Source of the DNA: an uncultured Flavobacteriaceae bacterium
GTDB taxonomy: Bacteria; Bacteroidota; Bacteroidia; Flavobacteriales; Flavobacteriaceae
Assembly: GCA_947486785.1 (NCBI GenBank)
Contig: CANKUU010000007.1
Coordinates: forward strand, 93,485-157,484
Direction: 5' to 3'
Length of the DNA stretch: 64,000 nt
The first letter of the stretch is position 1. The number at the start of each line of letters is the position of its first letter. The notes beneath the pieces are model-generated. The model was not told the origin of the DNA, made no database searches, and saw only the letters and a program-made list of their open reading frames with translations. The position numbers were made by a program, and so were the translations under genes. This document shows, one piece after another, positions 26,206 to 35,015 of this stretch.

Positions 26206-27399
26206 GTGTTAGCAATATTTAAAAATATTAACGGAGATAAAGCGCTCTGGGCGGTTGTAGCCCTGTTGGGTCTATTTTCATTTTTGCCCGTTTACAGCGC
26301 CAGTAGTAATTTGGTGTATGTAGTTGGAAATGGTACACCTATAGGCCATTTGGTAAAGCATGCCGTATTTTTAATCTTTGGTTTTGGTATTATCTATGGT
26401 GTACATCGCATACCTACCCATTTTTTTAAGGGGCTTTCGTTAATTGCTTTACCCATTGTAATTGCCTTATTAATTATTACCTTATTTCAAGGGAGCTCTG
26501 TAGATGGCACGAATGCAAGCCGCTGGATTCGACTTCCTTTTGTTAAGTTTCAAACATCTACCATGGCATCGGTAGTGTTAATGATTTTTGTTGCTCGATA
26601 TTTAACTAAAATACAGGGTCGAAAAATCACGTTCAGAGAAAGTATTATTCCTTTATGGCTTCCCGTATTCTTAGTTGTTGGGCTTATATTGCCAGCTAAC
26701 TTTTCAACCGCTGCAATTATATTTTCAATGGTAATGATACTTTGCTTTATAGGTGGGTATCCTTTCAAGTATTTAATAAGTATGGTTGGTGTTGGTTTGT
26801 TAGCATTAGTAATGTTTATTGTTGTCGCTAAGGCTTTTCCTGATTCATTTTCAAACCGTGTTGATACATGGGAAAGTAGGTACGAAAGTTTTGTAAATGG
26901 TGAAGCTACCGAATCAGGCTATCAAATAGAGCGTTCAAAAATAGCTATTGCAACTGGTGGTATTGCGGGCAAGGGGGCAGGTAAAAGTGTTCAAAAGAAT
27001 TTTTTACCACAAAGTTCCTCTGATTTTATTTTCGCAATTATTGTTGAAGAATATGGTCTTGTCGGTGGCGTATTGCTCATGTTTTTATTTTTGTTTTTGT
27101 TGTTTAGAATAGTAGTTATAGCTAATAGCAGTTCTACTACTTTTGGTACGTTGTTAGCCCTTGGTGTGGGCTTGCCAATTATTTTTCAAGCAATTATAAA
27201 TATGGCGGTAGCTGTTGAGTTATTTCCTGTTACAGGTCAAAATTTACCTCTTATAAGTAGTGGTGGAACTTCTGCCTGGATGACCTGTTTGGCGATTGGT
27301 ATAGTTTTGAGTGTTAGTAATAAAATGAACAAAAAGAGCTCAAATACTTTTGATATAGATGAAACTAATCCTTTAGAAATATTAAGTGGGCAATTATAG
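26206..27399 (+). CDS. ftsW: Septal peptidoglycan polymerase FtsW (SEDS family)
   Basis: Multi-span SEDS glycosyltransferase that polymerises lipid II together with FtsI at the septum. Eight to ten membrane segments span 397 aa. The loop with GASRWI-like residues ([10 protein letters not shown], about 105-114), the [12 protein letters not shown] motif (about 266-277) and the [10 protein letters not shown] segment (about 347-356) are SEDS hallmarks. The start is GTG at 26206. Its last 14 bases overlap murG. The position in the dcw cluster indicates FtsW rather than RodA. Confidence 0.94.
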   Translation: MLAIFKNINGDKALWAVVALLGLFSFLPVYSASSNLVYVVGNGTPIGHLVKHAVFLIFGFGIIYGVHRIPTHFFKGLSLIALPIVIALLIITLFQGSSVDGTNASRWIRLPFVKFQTSTMASVVLMIFVARYLTKIQGRKITFRESIIPLWLPVFLVVGLILPANFSTAAIIFSMVMILCFIGGYPFKYLISMVGVGLLALVMFIVVAKAFPDSFSNRVDTWESRYESFVNGEATESGYQIERSKIAIATGGIAGKGAGKSVQKNFLPQSSSDFIFAIIVEEYGLVGGVLLMFLFLFLLFRIVVIANSSSTTFGTLLALGVGLPIIFQAIINMAVAVELFPVTGQNLPLISSGGTSAWMTCLAIGIVLSVSNKMNKKSSNTFDIDETNPLEILSGQL

Positions 27400-28477
27400 A
27401 TTTATTCTTTCAGGTGGTGGAACAGGTGGGCATATTTACCCAGCTATTGCTATTGCCAATGAATTAAAAAAAAGATACCCAAAGGCAGCGTTTTTATTTG
27501 TTGGTGCCGAAAACAGAATGGAGATGGAAAAGGTGCCTATGGCAGGCTATACTATTATTGGATTACAGGTTGCAGGGTTTCAACGAAAATTTACTCTGAA
27601 AAATTTATCATTTCCTTTTAAATTAATCATGAGTTTGAAAAAAGCCGGAAAAATTGTTTCAGAATTCAAACCCGATGTTGTCATTGGTACCGGCGGATTT
27701 GCAAGTGGGCCTGTTTTAAAGGTAGCTTCTGGTAGAGGAATTCCATGTGTATTACAAGAACAAAATTCATATGCAGGTCTTACTAATAAGCTGTTGAAAG
27801 ATAAAGTAGCTAAAATATGTGTGGCTTATGACGGTATGGATGCTTTTTTTCCAGCAGATCGTATCGTAAAAACGGGTAATCCAGTTCGTGGTAATCTTGC
27901 GGAGCTAAATTCTAGTAAAACTGATGCTTGTAGCTTTTATCAATTAAATGAAAGTAGTTCAACCTTGTTAGTTTTAGGAGGTAGTTTAGGTTCTAGAAGA
28001 ATTAATCAACTAGTAGCATCAAATTTAGATCTTTTTAAAAGAAATGCTATTCAGGTCATTTGGCAATGTGGTAAGCTTTATTATGAACAGTATAAAGAAT
28101 ACCAATCAGAAACGGTTAAAGTAGTCGATTTTATGAATCGAATGGATTTTGCGTATACAGCTGCTGATATTATTATCTCAAGGGCTGGTGCAGGTTCGGT
28201 TTCTGAGTTAAGCATTGTAGGTAAGCCTACCATATTTATTCCTTCGCCTAATGTGGCCGAAGATCATCAAACTAAAAATGCAGAAGCTTTGGTAGCTAAA
28301 AATGCAGCTATTTTAATAAAAGAGAAGGATTTAGATACTGATTTTGAAATGGTGTTCGAAAATCTTTTTGGTTCAAAGACGAGACAATCAGAGCTAGCCG
28401 AAAATCTTAAAAAGTTGGCGCTGCCTAAAGCAACAGCTCATATTGTAGATGAAATTGAAAAACTTTTGACCAAATAG
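27386..28477 (+). CDS. murG: UDP-GlcNAc : lipid I N-acetylglucosaminyltransferase
   Basis: Peripheral membrane GT-B glycosyltransferase that forms lipid II at the inner face. The N-terminal [12 protein letters not shown] (about 9-20), GTGGFASGP (about 106-114) and the C-terminal donor-site segment with [11 protein letters not shown] (about 268-278) are intact. At 363 aa it is complete. The start is GTG at 27386 inside ftsW; the family N-terminus matches this start. murC follows after one base. Confidence 0.95.
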   Translation: MGNYRFILSGGGTGGHIYPAIAIANELKKRYPKAAFLFVGAENRMEMEKVPMAGYTIIGLQVAGFQRKFTLKNLSFPFKLIMSLKKAGKIVSEFKPDVVIGTGGFASGPVLKVASGRGIPCVLQEQNSYAGLTNKLLKDKVAKICVAYDGMDAFFPADRIVKTGNPVRGNLAELNSSKTDACSFYQLNESSSTLLVLGGSLGSRRINQLVASNLDLFKRNAIQVIWQCGKLYYEQYKEYQSETVKVVDFMNRMDFAYTAADIIISRAGAGSVSELSIVGKPTIFIPSPNVAEDHQTKNAEALVAKNAAILIKEKDLDTDFEMVFENLFGSKTRQSELAENLKKLALPKATAHIVDEIEKLLTK

Positions 28478-28478
28478 A

Positions 28479-29831
28479 ATGAATTTAAATAACATACATA
28501 ACGTTTACTTCATTGGTGTTGGTGGTATTGGTATGTCTGCATTGGCACGTTATTTTAAATTTATTAATAAGAATGTTGCGGGTTACGACAAAACAGAAAC
28601 ACCGCTAACGCAAAATTTGGTTCAAATTGGTATCGCCTTGCATTATACCGACGCTATTGAGGCTATACCAACCGAATTTTTAAATTCAGATACTACCTTA
28701 GTAGTTTACACGCCAGCGGTGCCAACAAGTCACTCTGAATATAGCTATTTTCTCAAGCATAATTTTGAGCTTAAAAAAAGATCTGAAGTTTTAGGTCTTA
28801 TTACAAAAGATACCTTCTGTTTTGCGGTTGCAGGAACGCACGGTAAAACAACAACTTCAAGTATTTTGGCTCATCTATTAAATGCGTCTGGTGTTCCGTT
28901 AACTGCATTTTTAGGTGGTATTTCGGAAGATTTTGAAAGTAATTTTTTGTTAAAAGGAACTGATTTTTCAGTAGTTGAAGCTGATGAGTTTGATCGGTCT
29001 TTTTTAAGATTGTCTCCAAATGTAGCTTGTATTACATCAATGGATGCAGATCATTTAGATATTTATGGTAGTGGTGAAGCACTTGAAAAATCATTCATCG
29101 ATTTTACAAACAGATTAAAACCCAATGGAAAATTGTTTGTTCGAAATGGTTTGTCGATTCAAGGAATTACATATGGTATTGATGATGATTCAGATTTTTG
29201 TATCAGAAACTTAAGAATAGAACATGGTGCCTACATATTCGATTTAGAAACTCCCGATACCACGCTATTATCGGTTAAGTTTAATAAACCCGGCCGTCAT
29301 AATTTGCTAAATGCTTTGGTGGCCTTTGCAATGGCGGTTGAATCTAAAGCTCCTGTAGAGCTACTCGCGCAAGCATTGGCTACATTTAAAGGGGTAAAAA
29401 GAAGGTTTTCGTATCAAATAAAAACAGATAATTTTATTTTCATCGATGATTATGCTCATCATCCAACCGAAATTAATGCGGTATACGATGCTATTTCAGA
29501 GATGCATCCTAATAAAAAAATATTGGCAATTTTTCAACCACATCTCTTTTCAAGAACTAAAGATTTTGTAGCTGATTTTGCATTGAGTTTAGCGAAGTTT
29601 GATACTGTTTTTTTATTAGATATTTATCCTGCGAGAGAAGAACCTATAGCTGGCATTACTTCTGAATGGTTATTGGGTAAAATACAGAATAGAAATAAAA
29701 AACTGATTTCAAAAGCAAGTTTAGTTGACGAGATTAAAAAACAAAATACCGATGTTTTGGTAACCATGGGTGCTGGTGATATCGGTTTGCAAGTTGCAGA
29801 AATTAAAAAAGAGTTACAAGATGAAGATTAA
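28479..29831 (+). CDS. murC: UDP-N-acetylmuramate : L-alanine ligase
   Basis: First Mur ligase, adding L-Ala to UDP-MurNAc. The N-terminal nucleotide domain has GVGGIGMSALA (about 13-23). The ATP loop GTHGKTTTS is at about 119-127, and the DDYAHHPTEI motif (about 323-332) and the FQPHLFSRT segment (about 350-358) confirm MurC rather than MurD or MurE. At 450 aa it is full length. The stop overlaps the start of ftsQ by 11 bases. Confidence 0.96.
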   Translation: MNLNNIHNVYFIGVGGIGMSALARYFKFINKNVAGYDKTETPLTQNLVQIGIALHYTDAIEAIPTEFLNSDTTLVVYTPAVPTSHSEYSYFLKHNFELKKRSEVLGLITKDTFCFAVAGTHGKTTTSSILAHLLNASGVPLTAFLGGISEDFESNFLLKGTDFSVVEADEFDRSFLRLSPNVACITSMDADHLDIYGSGEALEKSFIDFTNRLKPNGKLFVRNGLSIQGITYGIDDDSDFCIRNLRIEHGAYIFDLETPDTTLLSVKFNKPGRHNLLNALVAFAMAVESKAPVELLAQALATFKGVKRRFSYQIKTDNFIFIDDYAHHPTEINAVYDAISEMHPNKKILAIFQPHLFSRTKDFVADFALSLAKFDTVFLLDIYPAREEPIAGITSEWLLGKIQNRNKKLISKASLVDEIKKQNTDVLVTMGAGDIGLQVAEIKKELQDED

Positions 29832-30540
29832 TTGGAATTACGTAAAGTTAATAACTCTAGTTATTGTGGTAATTGGCCTTTATGCATTCGCCGATTATAG
29901 AAGTAGGTCTAAAAATATCGCCCAAATAAACATCGAATTCGTTGGTGATCAAGGGCTTTATATAACCGAAGACGCGGTTAATAAATTGTTAATACAAAAT
30001 TATGGTAGGGTAACTAATGTGCCGAAAGAAAAATTAGCTTTGAATAAAATAGAAAAGGTTATTGAGGCTAATAAAATGGTTAAAAAGGCTCAAGTTTATC
30101 TCTCTGTAGACGGCAAACTTGAGGCAAAAATCATGCAGCGAAAACCAATTGGGCGTATCGAAGGTGAAAATAAATTTTATTTAGACGATGAAGGCAAGCG
30201 TATGCCTTTTTCTATGAGTCATTCAGCTAGGGTTCCTATTATCACTGGTACAATTTCAGGCAAAAGTCTCGAAGATGTTTATGAAATTTTGAAGTATATC
30301 AATAAAGATAAGTTTCTTAGAAAAAATGTTATCGGAATTCATATACGAAAAGAAAGCAAGTATCAATTGCGGTTTAGAGTAGAGCAATTTGTGGTTAACC
30401 TCGGTGGAATTGATGGTCTTGAGGCAAAGTTTAACAATTTTAAAGCTTTTTATACAAAGGCAAATAGAGATAAAACTTTAGATAATTATAATGTCGTTAG
30501 TTTAGAGTTTAACAATCAAGTGGTGTGCACCAAAATTTAA
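29821..30540 (+). CDS. ftsQ: Cell division protein FtsQ
   Basis: Bitopic division protein of about 239 aa: a short cytoplasmic end, one membrane helix (about residues 7-25), a POTRA domain (about 35-105, beginning INIEFVGDQG) and a C-terminal beta domain. It links FtsL to the rest of the divisome. The frame is open from TTG 29770, but the ATG at 29821 places the membrane helix at the expected position and fits the 11-base overlap with murC. ftsA follows after nine bases. Confidence 0.88.
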   Translation: MKINWNYVKLITLVIVVIGLYAFADYRSRSKNIAQINIEFVGDQGLYITEDAVNKLLIQNYGRVTNVPKEKLALNKIEKVIEANKMVKKAQVYLSVDGKLEAKIMQRKPIGRIEGENKFYLDDEGKRMPFSMSHSARVPIITGTISGKSLEDVYEILKYINKDKFLRKNVIGIHIRKESKYQLRFRVEQFVVNLGGIDGLEAKFNNFKAFYTKANRDKTLDNYNVVSLEFNNQVVCTKI

Positions 30541-30549
30541 ATAAAAGAA

Positions 30550-32001
30550 ATGGAACAGGGCAGTAATTCAAAAAAGCATAAAGTGAATTTAGAGGTTCAA
30601 GACATTAATTTTTCAGAGTATTCGGTAGGTCTCGATATTGGCACAACAAAAATTGTGGCTATAATTGGAAAAGAAAACGAGTATGGTAAAATTGAGGTTT
30701 TAGGTATAGGTAAATCTAAAAGTTTAGGTGTTCATCGTGGTGTAGTGAATAACATAACCCAAACAATAGCCTCTATTCAACAGGCAATTGAAGAAGCTCA
30801 AGCAAATGCAGGATTAAAAATTTCATCAGTTGTGGTGGGTATCGCAGGGCAGCATATACGAAGTCTTCATCATAGCGATTATATTACACGAGCAGATTCA
30901 GAAGAGGTAATTAATGACGAAGATTTAGAAAAACTATGTAGTCAGGTTTATCAATTGGTTATGCTGCCTGGTGAAGAAATTATTCATGTTTTGCCGCAGG
31001 AGTATAAAGTTGACGGACAAGCAGAGATAAAGCAGCCGATTGGTATGTATGGAGGTCGCTTAGAAGCGAATTTTCATGTAGTTGTTGGGCAAGTCTCATC
31101 AATTAAAAATGTGGCAAGATGCATTAAAAGTGCAGGTTTAGATTTAGGAAATATTACACTAGAACCACTTGCATCTGCAGACGCAGTGCTTAGTCAAGAA
31201 GAAAAAGAGGCTGGTGTTGCATTAATTGATATAGGAGGCGGCACCACAGATTTAGCAATATTTAAAGATGGAATTATTCGTCATACTGCGGTAATACCCT
31301 TTGGTGGTGGTGTAATTACAGAAGATATTAAAGAAGGTTGTTCAATAATAGAGAAGCAAGCCGAACTCTTAAAAATAAAGTTTGGCTCAGCTTGGCCAGG
31401 AGAAAATAAAGACAATGAAATTGTTTCTATTCCTGGTTTAAGAGGGCGAGAGCCTAAAGAAATTACCCTTAAAAATTTATCAAAAATAATTCATGCGAGA
31501 GTTGTTGAGATTATTGAGCAGGTATACGTGGAAATTAAAAACTACGGACATGAAGAGCAGAAGAAGAAATTAATTGCAGGTATTGTTTTAACAGGTGGCG
31601 GAAGCCAACTGAAACACTTAAAACAATTGGTGGAGTATATTACAGGAATGGATACCAGAATAGGTTATCCAAACGAGCATTTGGCCGGAGATTCAGATGA
31701 ATTTATCGCTAGTCCGTTATATGCTACTGCCGTAGGTCTTTTAATGACTGCCTTAGAAAAAGGGCGTAAGCAGCCAGATACTACTGCAGATATCCAAGAT
31801 AATTTAGATCAAACTAATATAGAAGATCAGGGGCTAAAGGGTAAGGCAGGTAAATTGGCGCCCAATGTTACAGATACAGATGAGTTCATTAATAAAGAAG
31901 CTCAAACAGAGAATAAGGTGGCTAAGAAAATGCAAAATCGAAAATCGGTTTTGGATAAATGGACAGAAAAATTAAAAGAATTTTTAGATAATGCCGAGTA
32001 G
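30550..32001 (+). CDS. ftsA: Cell division actin-like ATPase FtsA
   Basis: Tethers FtsZ to the membrane. The actin-like ATPase fold shows in the N-terminal phosphate-1 loop VGLDIGTTKIV (about 27-37), the DIGGGTTDLA segment (about 226-235) and the LTGGGSQL motif (about 350-357). At 483 aa it is longer than the enterobacterial protein because of a charged linker (about 415-460). It ends in an amphipathic helix (about 464-481, with LDKWTEKLKEFL), the probable membrane-targeting sequence. ftsZ follows after 55 bases. Confidence 0.95.
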   Translation: MEQGSNSKKHKVNLEVQDINFSEYSVGLDIGTTKIVAIIGKENEYGKIEVLGIGKSKSLGVHRGVVNNITQTIASIQQAIEEAQANAGLKISSVVVGIAGQHIRSLHHSDYITRADSEEVINDEDLEKLCSQVYQLVMLPGEEIIHVLPQEYKVDGQAEIKQPIGMYGGRLEANFHVVVGQVSSIKNVARCIKSAGLDLGNITLEPLASADAVLSQEEKEAGVALIDIGGGTTDLAIFKDGIIRHTAVIPFGGGVITEDIKEGCSIIEKQAELLKIKFGSAWPGENKDNEIVSIPGLRGREPKEITLKNLSKIIHARVVEIIEQVYVEIKNYGHEEQKKKLIAGIVLTGGGSQLKHLKQLVEYITGMDTRIGYPNEHLAGDSDEFIASPLYATAVGLLMTALEKGRKQPDTTADIQDNLDQTNIEDQGLKGKAGKLAPNVTDTDEFINKEAQTENKVAKKMQNRKSVLDKWTEKLKEFLDNAE

Positions 32002-32056
32002 ATAAAGGTAGAAGTTAAAACAAGAATAGTAAAACATAACCAGTAACAATATAAGC

Positions 32057-33973
32057 ATGAGTAATAACACGGACTTTGAGGGAATATCATTCGATTTGCC
32101 CAAAAATAAAAGTAATGTAATAAAAGTAATAGGCGTTGGCGGCGGCGGTAGTAATGCAATAAACCACATGTTTCAAGCCGGTATTAACGGGGTTGATTTT
32201 GTAATTTTAAATACCGACTCTCAGGCATTAACTAACAGTTCTGTGCCAAACAAAATACAATTAGGCGTTTCTCTTACAGAGGGATTAGGAGCAGGTGCCA
32301 ACCCTGAGGTTGGTGAACAAGCAGCAATTGAGAGTACCGAAGATATAAAAGCGATGCTCGACGTTACCACAAAAATGGTGTTTATTACAGCCGGTATGGG
32401 AGGGGGAACAGGTACTGGTGCTGCTCCTGTAATCGCAAAAATGGCAAAGGAAATGGATATCTTAACGGTAGGTATCGTAACCATGCCATTTCTTTTCGAA
32501 GGAAAAACGCGTTGTCACCAAGCTCAATTAGGGATAGAAAAACTTCGAAACAATGTTGACTCCTTAATCGTGATAAATAATAACAAGCTACGAGAAGTTT
32601 ATGGAAATTTAGGCTTTAAAGCTGGTTTTTCAAAAGCAGATGAAGTTTTAGCAACAGCGGCGCGAGGCATTGCAGAAGTAATTACCCATCACTACACACA
32701 AAATATAGATTTACGTGATGCTAAAACGGTACTTTCTAATAGTGGTACTGCTATAATGGGATCCTCAATTGCAACAGGTTCTGGCCGTGCAAATGAGGCT
32801 ATTATGAAAGCATTAGATTCACCTTTGTTGAATGACAACAAAATATCAGGGGCTAAAAATGTATTGTTACTTATTGTTTCTGGCTCGCAAGAGATTACTA
32901 TTGATGAAATAGGAGAGATTAACGACCATATTCAAATTGAAGCAGGGCATAGCGCAAATATTATCATGGGTGTTGGTGAAGACCCAGAATTAGGAGAATC
33001 AATAGCAGTAACGGTAATAGCTACTGGTTTTGATATTGATCAACAAGATAATATAGTAAATACAGAAGCAAAAAAAATAATTCACACTTTAGAGGAAGGT
33101 CAAAAAGCAGTTAGAAATTTGACCGCTAAACCAGTTGTTCATCATTTGATTGAAGATGAAGCTGAGGTAAAAACAACTGATTTTAAGACGAATACGCTAA
33201 AGGATGATTTTGATGAAATGGATCTAATTCCTTCTACGAATTATATTAAAAACTTTAATGTTTTTTACGAGGAAGTAGCAGCGCAAAATGTATCTGAAGA
33301 TGATTTCGTAATTATCAATTCAGACGAATCTATAAAGAAGTTGGATGTTGTAGATGCTGAAATAGTATCAGGCTACAAAGAGGAGCAAGATCAAATAGAA
33401 ATGAGTTTTGATTTACCTTTAGCTTCAAATAAAGAGGAAGAAGTAGAAAATAGCATCATTTTTAATCTAGATGATGACTTGAGTAGCACTGAGGTTGAAG
33501 ATCATGTAGAAGCTGTACCTGAATTAAAATCTGAAAGTAAGGGTGAAACTAGATATACGCTTGATGATTATATGGAGTTTGAAAACCAATTAACTAGCGC
33601 CCGATCAACACCAGATGAGGTACAGCCTAAAAATATAGAAAAAGATTTGGTTTTTGAAAGCAAAACGGTAGCTGTTGAAGAGCAAGCAGATGCAGTTGAA
33701 CCTATTGACCCAATGGAGAGTCCACTCGAAGATTTGTTACGTCAAAGGGCAGATGTGCGAAGAAGAAAACTAAAAGATTTTAATTATAAATTTCAAAACA
33801 ATTTAAATAATATTGATGAAATTGAGAAAGAGCCAGCCTATAAGCGCAAAGGTGTAAGCTTAAATGAAAGAATAAACGAGAAAAGAGTCTCTAGAACTAC
33901 GCTTGGAGAAGACAGTAATAATGAAATACAATTACGTTCTAATAATTCTTTTTTACACGATAATGTAGATTAA
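32057..33973 (+). CDS. ftsZ: Cell division tubulin homologue FtsZ
   Basis: GTPase that forms the Z-ring. The N-terminal GTPase core (about 1-320) has the GGGSNAINH nucleotide loop (about 29-37) and the tubulin signature GGGTGTGAAP (about 115-124). About 300 further residues form an acidic, low-complexity, probably disordered linker, ending in a basic then polar tail, so the total of 638 aa far exceeds E. coli FtsZ. Long linkers are usual in Bacteroidota. The classical conserved C-terminal peptide is not obvious. A strong terminator follows and closes the dcw cluster. Confidence 0.96.
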   Translation: MSNNTDFEGISFDLPKNKSNVIKVIGVGGGGSNAINHMFQAGINGVDFVILNTDSQALTNSSVPNKIQLGVSLTEGLGAGANPEVGEQAAIESTEDIKAMLDVTTKMVFITAGMGGGTGTGAAPVIAKMAKEMDILTVGIVTMPFLFEGKTRCHQAQLGIEKLRNNVDSLIVINNNKLREVYGNLGFKAGFSKADEVLATAARGIAEVITHHYTQNIDLRDAKTVLSNSGTAIMGSSIATGSGRANEAIMKALDSPLLNDNKISGAKNVLLLIVSGSQEITIDEIGEINDHIQIEAGHSANIIMGVGEDPELGESIAVTVIATGFDIDQQDNIVNTEAKKIIHTLEEGQKAVRNLTAKPVVHHLIEDEAEVKTTDFKTNTLKDDFDEMDLIPSTNYIKNFNVFYEEVAAQNVSEDDFVIINSDESIKKLDVVDAEIVSGYKEEQDQIEMSFDLPLASNKEEEVENSIIFNLDDDLSSTEVEDHVEAVPELKSESKGETRYTLDDYMEFENQLTSARSTPDEVQPKNIEKDLVFESKTVAVEEQADAVEPIDPMESPLEDLLRQRADVRRRKLKDFNYKFQNNLNNIDEIEKEPAYKRKGVSLNERINEKRVSRTTLGEDSNNEIQLRSNNSFLHDNVD

Positions 33974-33998
33974 AATAACATCAATGGTTATTACATTT

Positions 33999-34036
33999 AA
34001 ACCCGAAAATTAATTAAATTTTCGGGTTTATTTTTT
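33999..34036 (+). terminator. Terminator of the dcw cluster
   Basis: AAACCCGAAAATT (33999-34011) pairs perfectly over 13 bp with AATTTTCGGGTTT (34017-34029) around a five-base loop, then a T tract. It is one of the strongest hairpins in the window and lies 26 bases after ftsZ. Confidence 0.85.
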
Positions 34037-34043
34037 ATCTTTG
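34036..34043 (+). promoter_or_regulatory. -7 element before the YqeY-like gene
   Basis: TATCTTTG, directly after the ftsZ terminator, fits TAnnTTTG. Transcription would start about 17 bases before the ATG. No clear -33 TTTG is seen, because that position lies in the terminator stem. Confidence 0.4.
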
Positions 34044-34066
34044 CCATCTGTAAAAAAACTGTCGCG

Positions 34067-34516
34067 ATGAGCTTACAAAAGCAAGTTATGGAAAAGATGA
34101 AGTTAGCAATGAAATCTAAAGATAAAGTAGCTTTAGAATCATTGAGAGCTATTAAGTCTGCTTTGCTGTTGGCACAAACCGAAACAGGCTCGGGAAGTGA
34201 AATTAGCGAAGATGCAGAAATTAGCTTGATTCAAAAATTAGTCAAGCAACGTAAGGATAGTGCAGCCATTTTTATAGAACAAGGTAGAGAAGACTTGGCA
34301 GCGCCAGAATTAGAACAGGTTGCGGTTATTGAGCAATTTTTGCCGCCGCAGTTAAGTGAAGAAGATGTTGAAGAACACGTGGTAGCTGTTATAGCACAAG
34401 TAGGGGCCTCTGGAATGAAAGATATGGGTAAGGTAATGGGTCTTGTGTCAAAGAAATTAGCAGGTCAGACAGACGGTAAAACGATATCGACCATAGTAAA
34501 GAGAAATTTAGTTTAA
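34067..34516 (+). CDS. GatB/YqeY domain-containing protein
   Basis: 149 aa, all-helical, made only of the YqeY domain found at the C-terminus of the amidotransferase subunit GatB, where it contacts tRNA. Stand-alone proteins of this kind may bind tRNA, but their role is not established. The N-terminal LRAIKSALL segment (about 26-34) and the C-terminal DMGKVMGLVSKKLAGQTDGK region (about 122-141) are characteristic. It lies 11 bases before tRNA-Arg and probably shares its transcript, which fits a tRNA-related role. Confidence 0.88.
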   Translation: MSLQKQVMEKMKLAMKSKDKVALESLRAIKSALLLAQTETGSGSEISEDAEISLIQKLVKQRKDSAAIFIEQGREDLAAPELEQVAVIEQFLPPQLSEEDVEEHVVAVIAQVGASGMKDMGKVMGLVSKKLAGQTDGKTISTIVKRNLV

Positions 34517-34527
34517 AAATAAAGTAA

Positions 34528-34601
34528 GGCCGCGTGGCGCAACTGAATAGCGCATCAGATTTCGGCTCTGAGGGTTGGGGGTTTGAATCCCTTCGCGGTC
34601 A
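34528..34601 (+). tRNA. tRNA-Arg (anticodon UCG)
   Basis: 74 bases fold into a full cloverleaf. The acceptor stem is GGCCGCG/CGCGGTC with one G-T pair. The D stem is GCGC/GCGC, the anticodon stem TCAGA/TCTGA, the loop TTTCGGC with TCG at 34562-34564, a five-base variable loop, and a T stem GGGGG/CCCTT with loop TTTGAAT. The discriminator base is A. The CCA end is not encoded. UCG reads CGN arginine codons. Confidence 0.93.
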
Positions 34602-34607
34602 CTAAAT

Positions 34608-34650
34608 AAACACCTTAATCATCTGGTTTTCAGATTTTTAAGGTGTTTTT
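34608..34650 (+). terminator. Terminator after tRNA-Arg
   Basis: AAACACCTTAA (34608-34618) pairs with TTAAGGTGTTT (34638-34648) and encloses a second stem, ATCTG/CAGAT. A T run follows. It would end the yqeY-like/tRNA transcript. Confidence 0.8.
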
Positions 34651-34960
34651 AGTTTGTAGAGAAATCAATAGGTGTCAAAATTAATGATGCTAATTTAGCG
34701 ATATAGCTATTATAGGTGCTTATCCCTGATTGGAATATTCAAAAGCTAGAGCAACTTTTACCCAACTATTTTAACGAAAACATTAGTATGTAGTTCCTCG
34801 GAGGGATACGGCAATATCACTTACAAAACAGTATATGGTTTTGTTCATCCAATAAGATGAATTAAATGTCTAAAAATCAATATATTGAATTGCTTTTGAT
34901 ACGCACCGGGCAAGTGTATTTTTTAAAGCCTAACCCGTGCATGCATAAACGTACAAGAAT

Positions 34961-34992
34961 AAAAAACCACACGTATTAGGTGTGGCTTTTTT
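34961..34992 (-). terminator. Terminator after cphA (possibly bidirectional)
   Basis: CCACAC (34967-34972) pairs with GTGTGG (34980-34985), flanked by A and T runs on both sides. It lies 24 bases beyond the cphA stop on the minus strand and could also stop transcripts from the other side. Confidence 0.7.
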
Positions 34993-35015
34993 GATTAGTT
35001 TAAAAAACTTAATTC

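Larger units (their letters stand above)
34602..35015. other. Intergenic region between tRNA-Arg and cphA
   Basis: 414 bases with a terminator at each end (listed separately). Between them I find only short frames of up to about 35 codons and no supportable gene or repeat. Confidence 0.6.
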
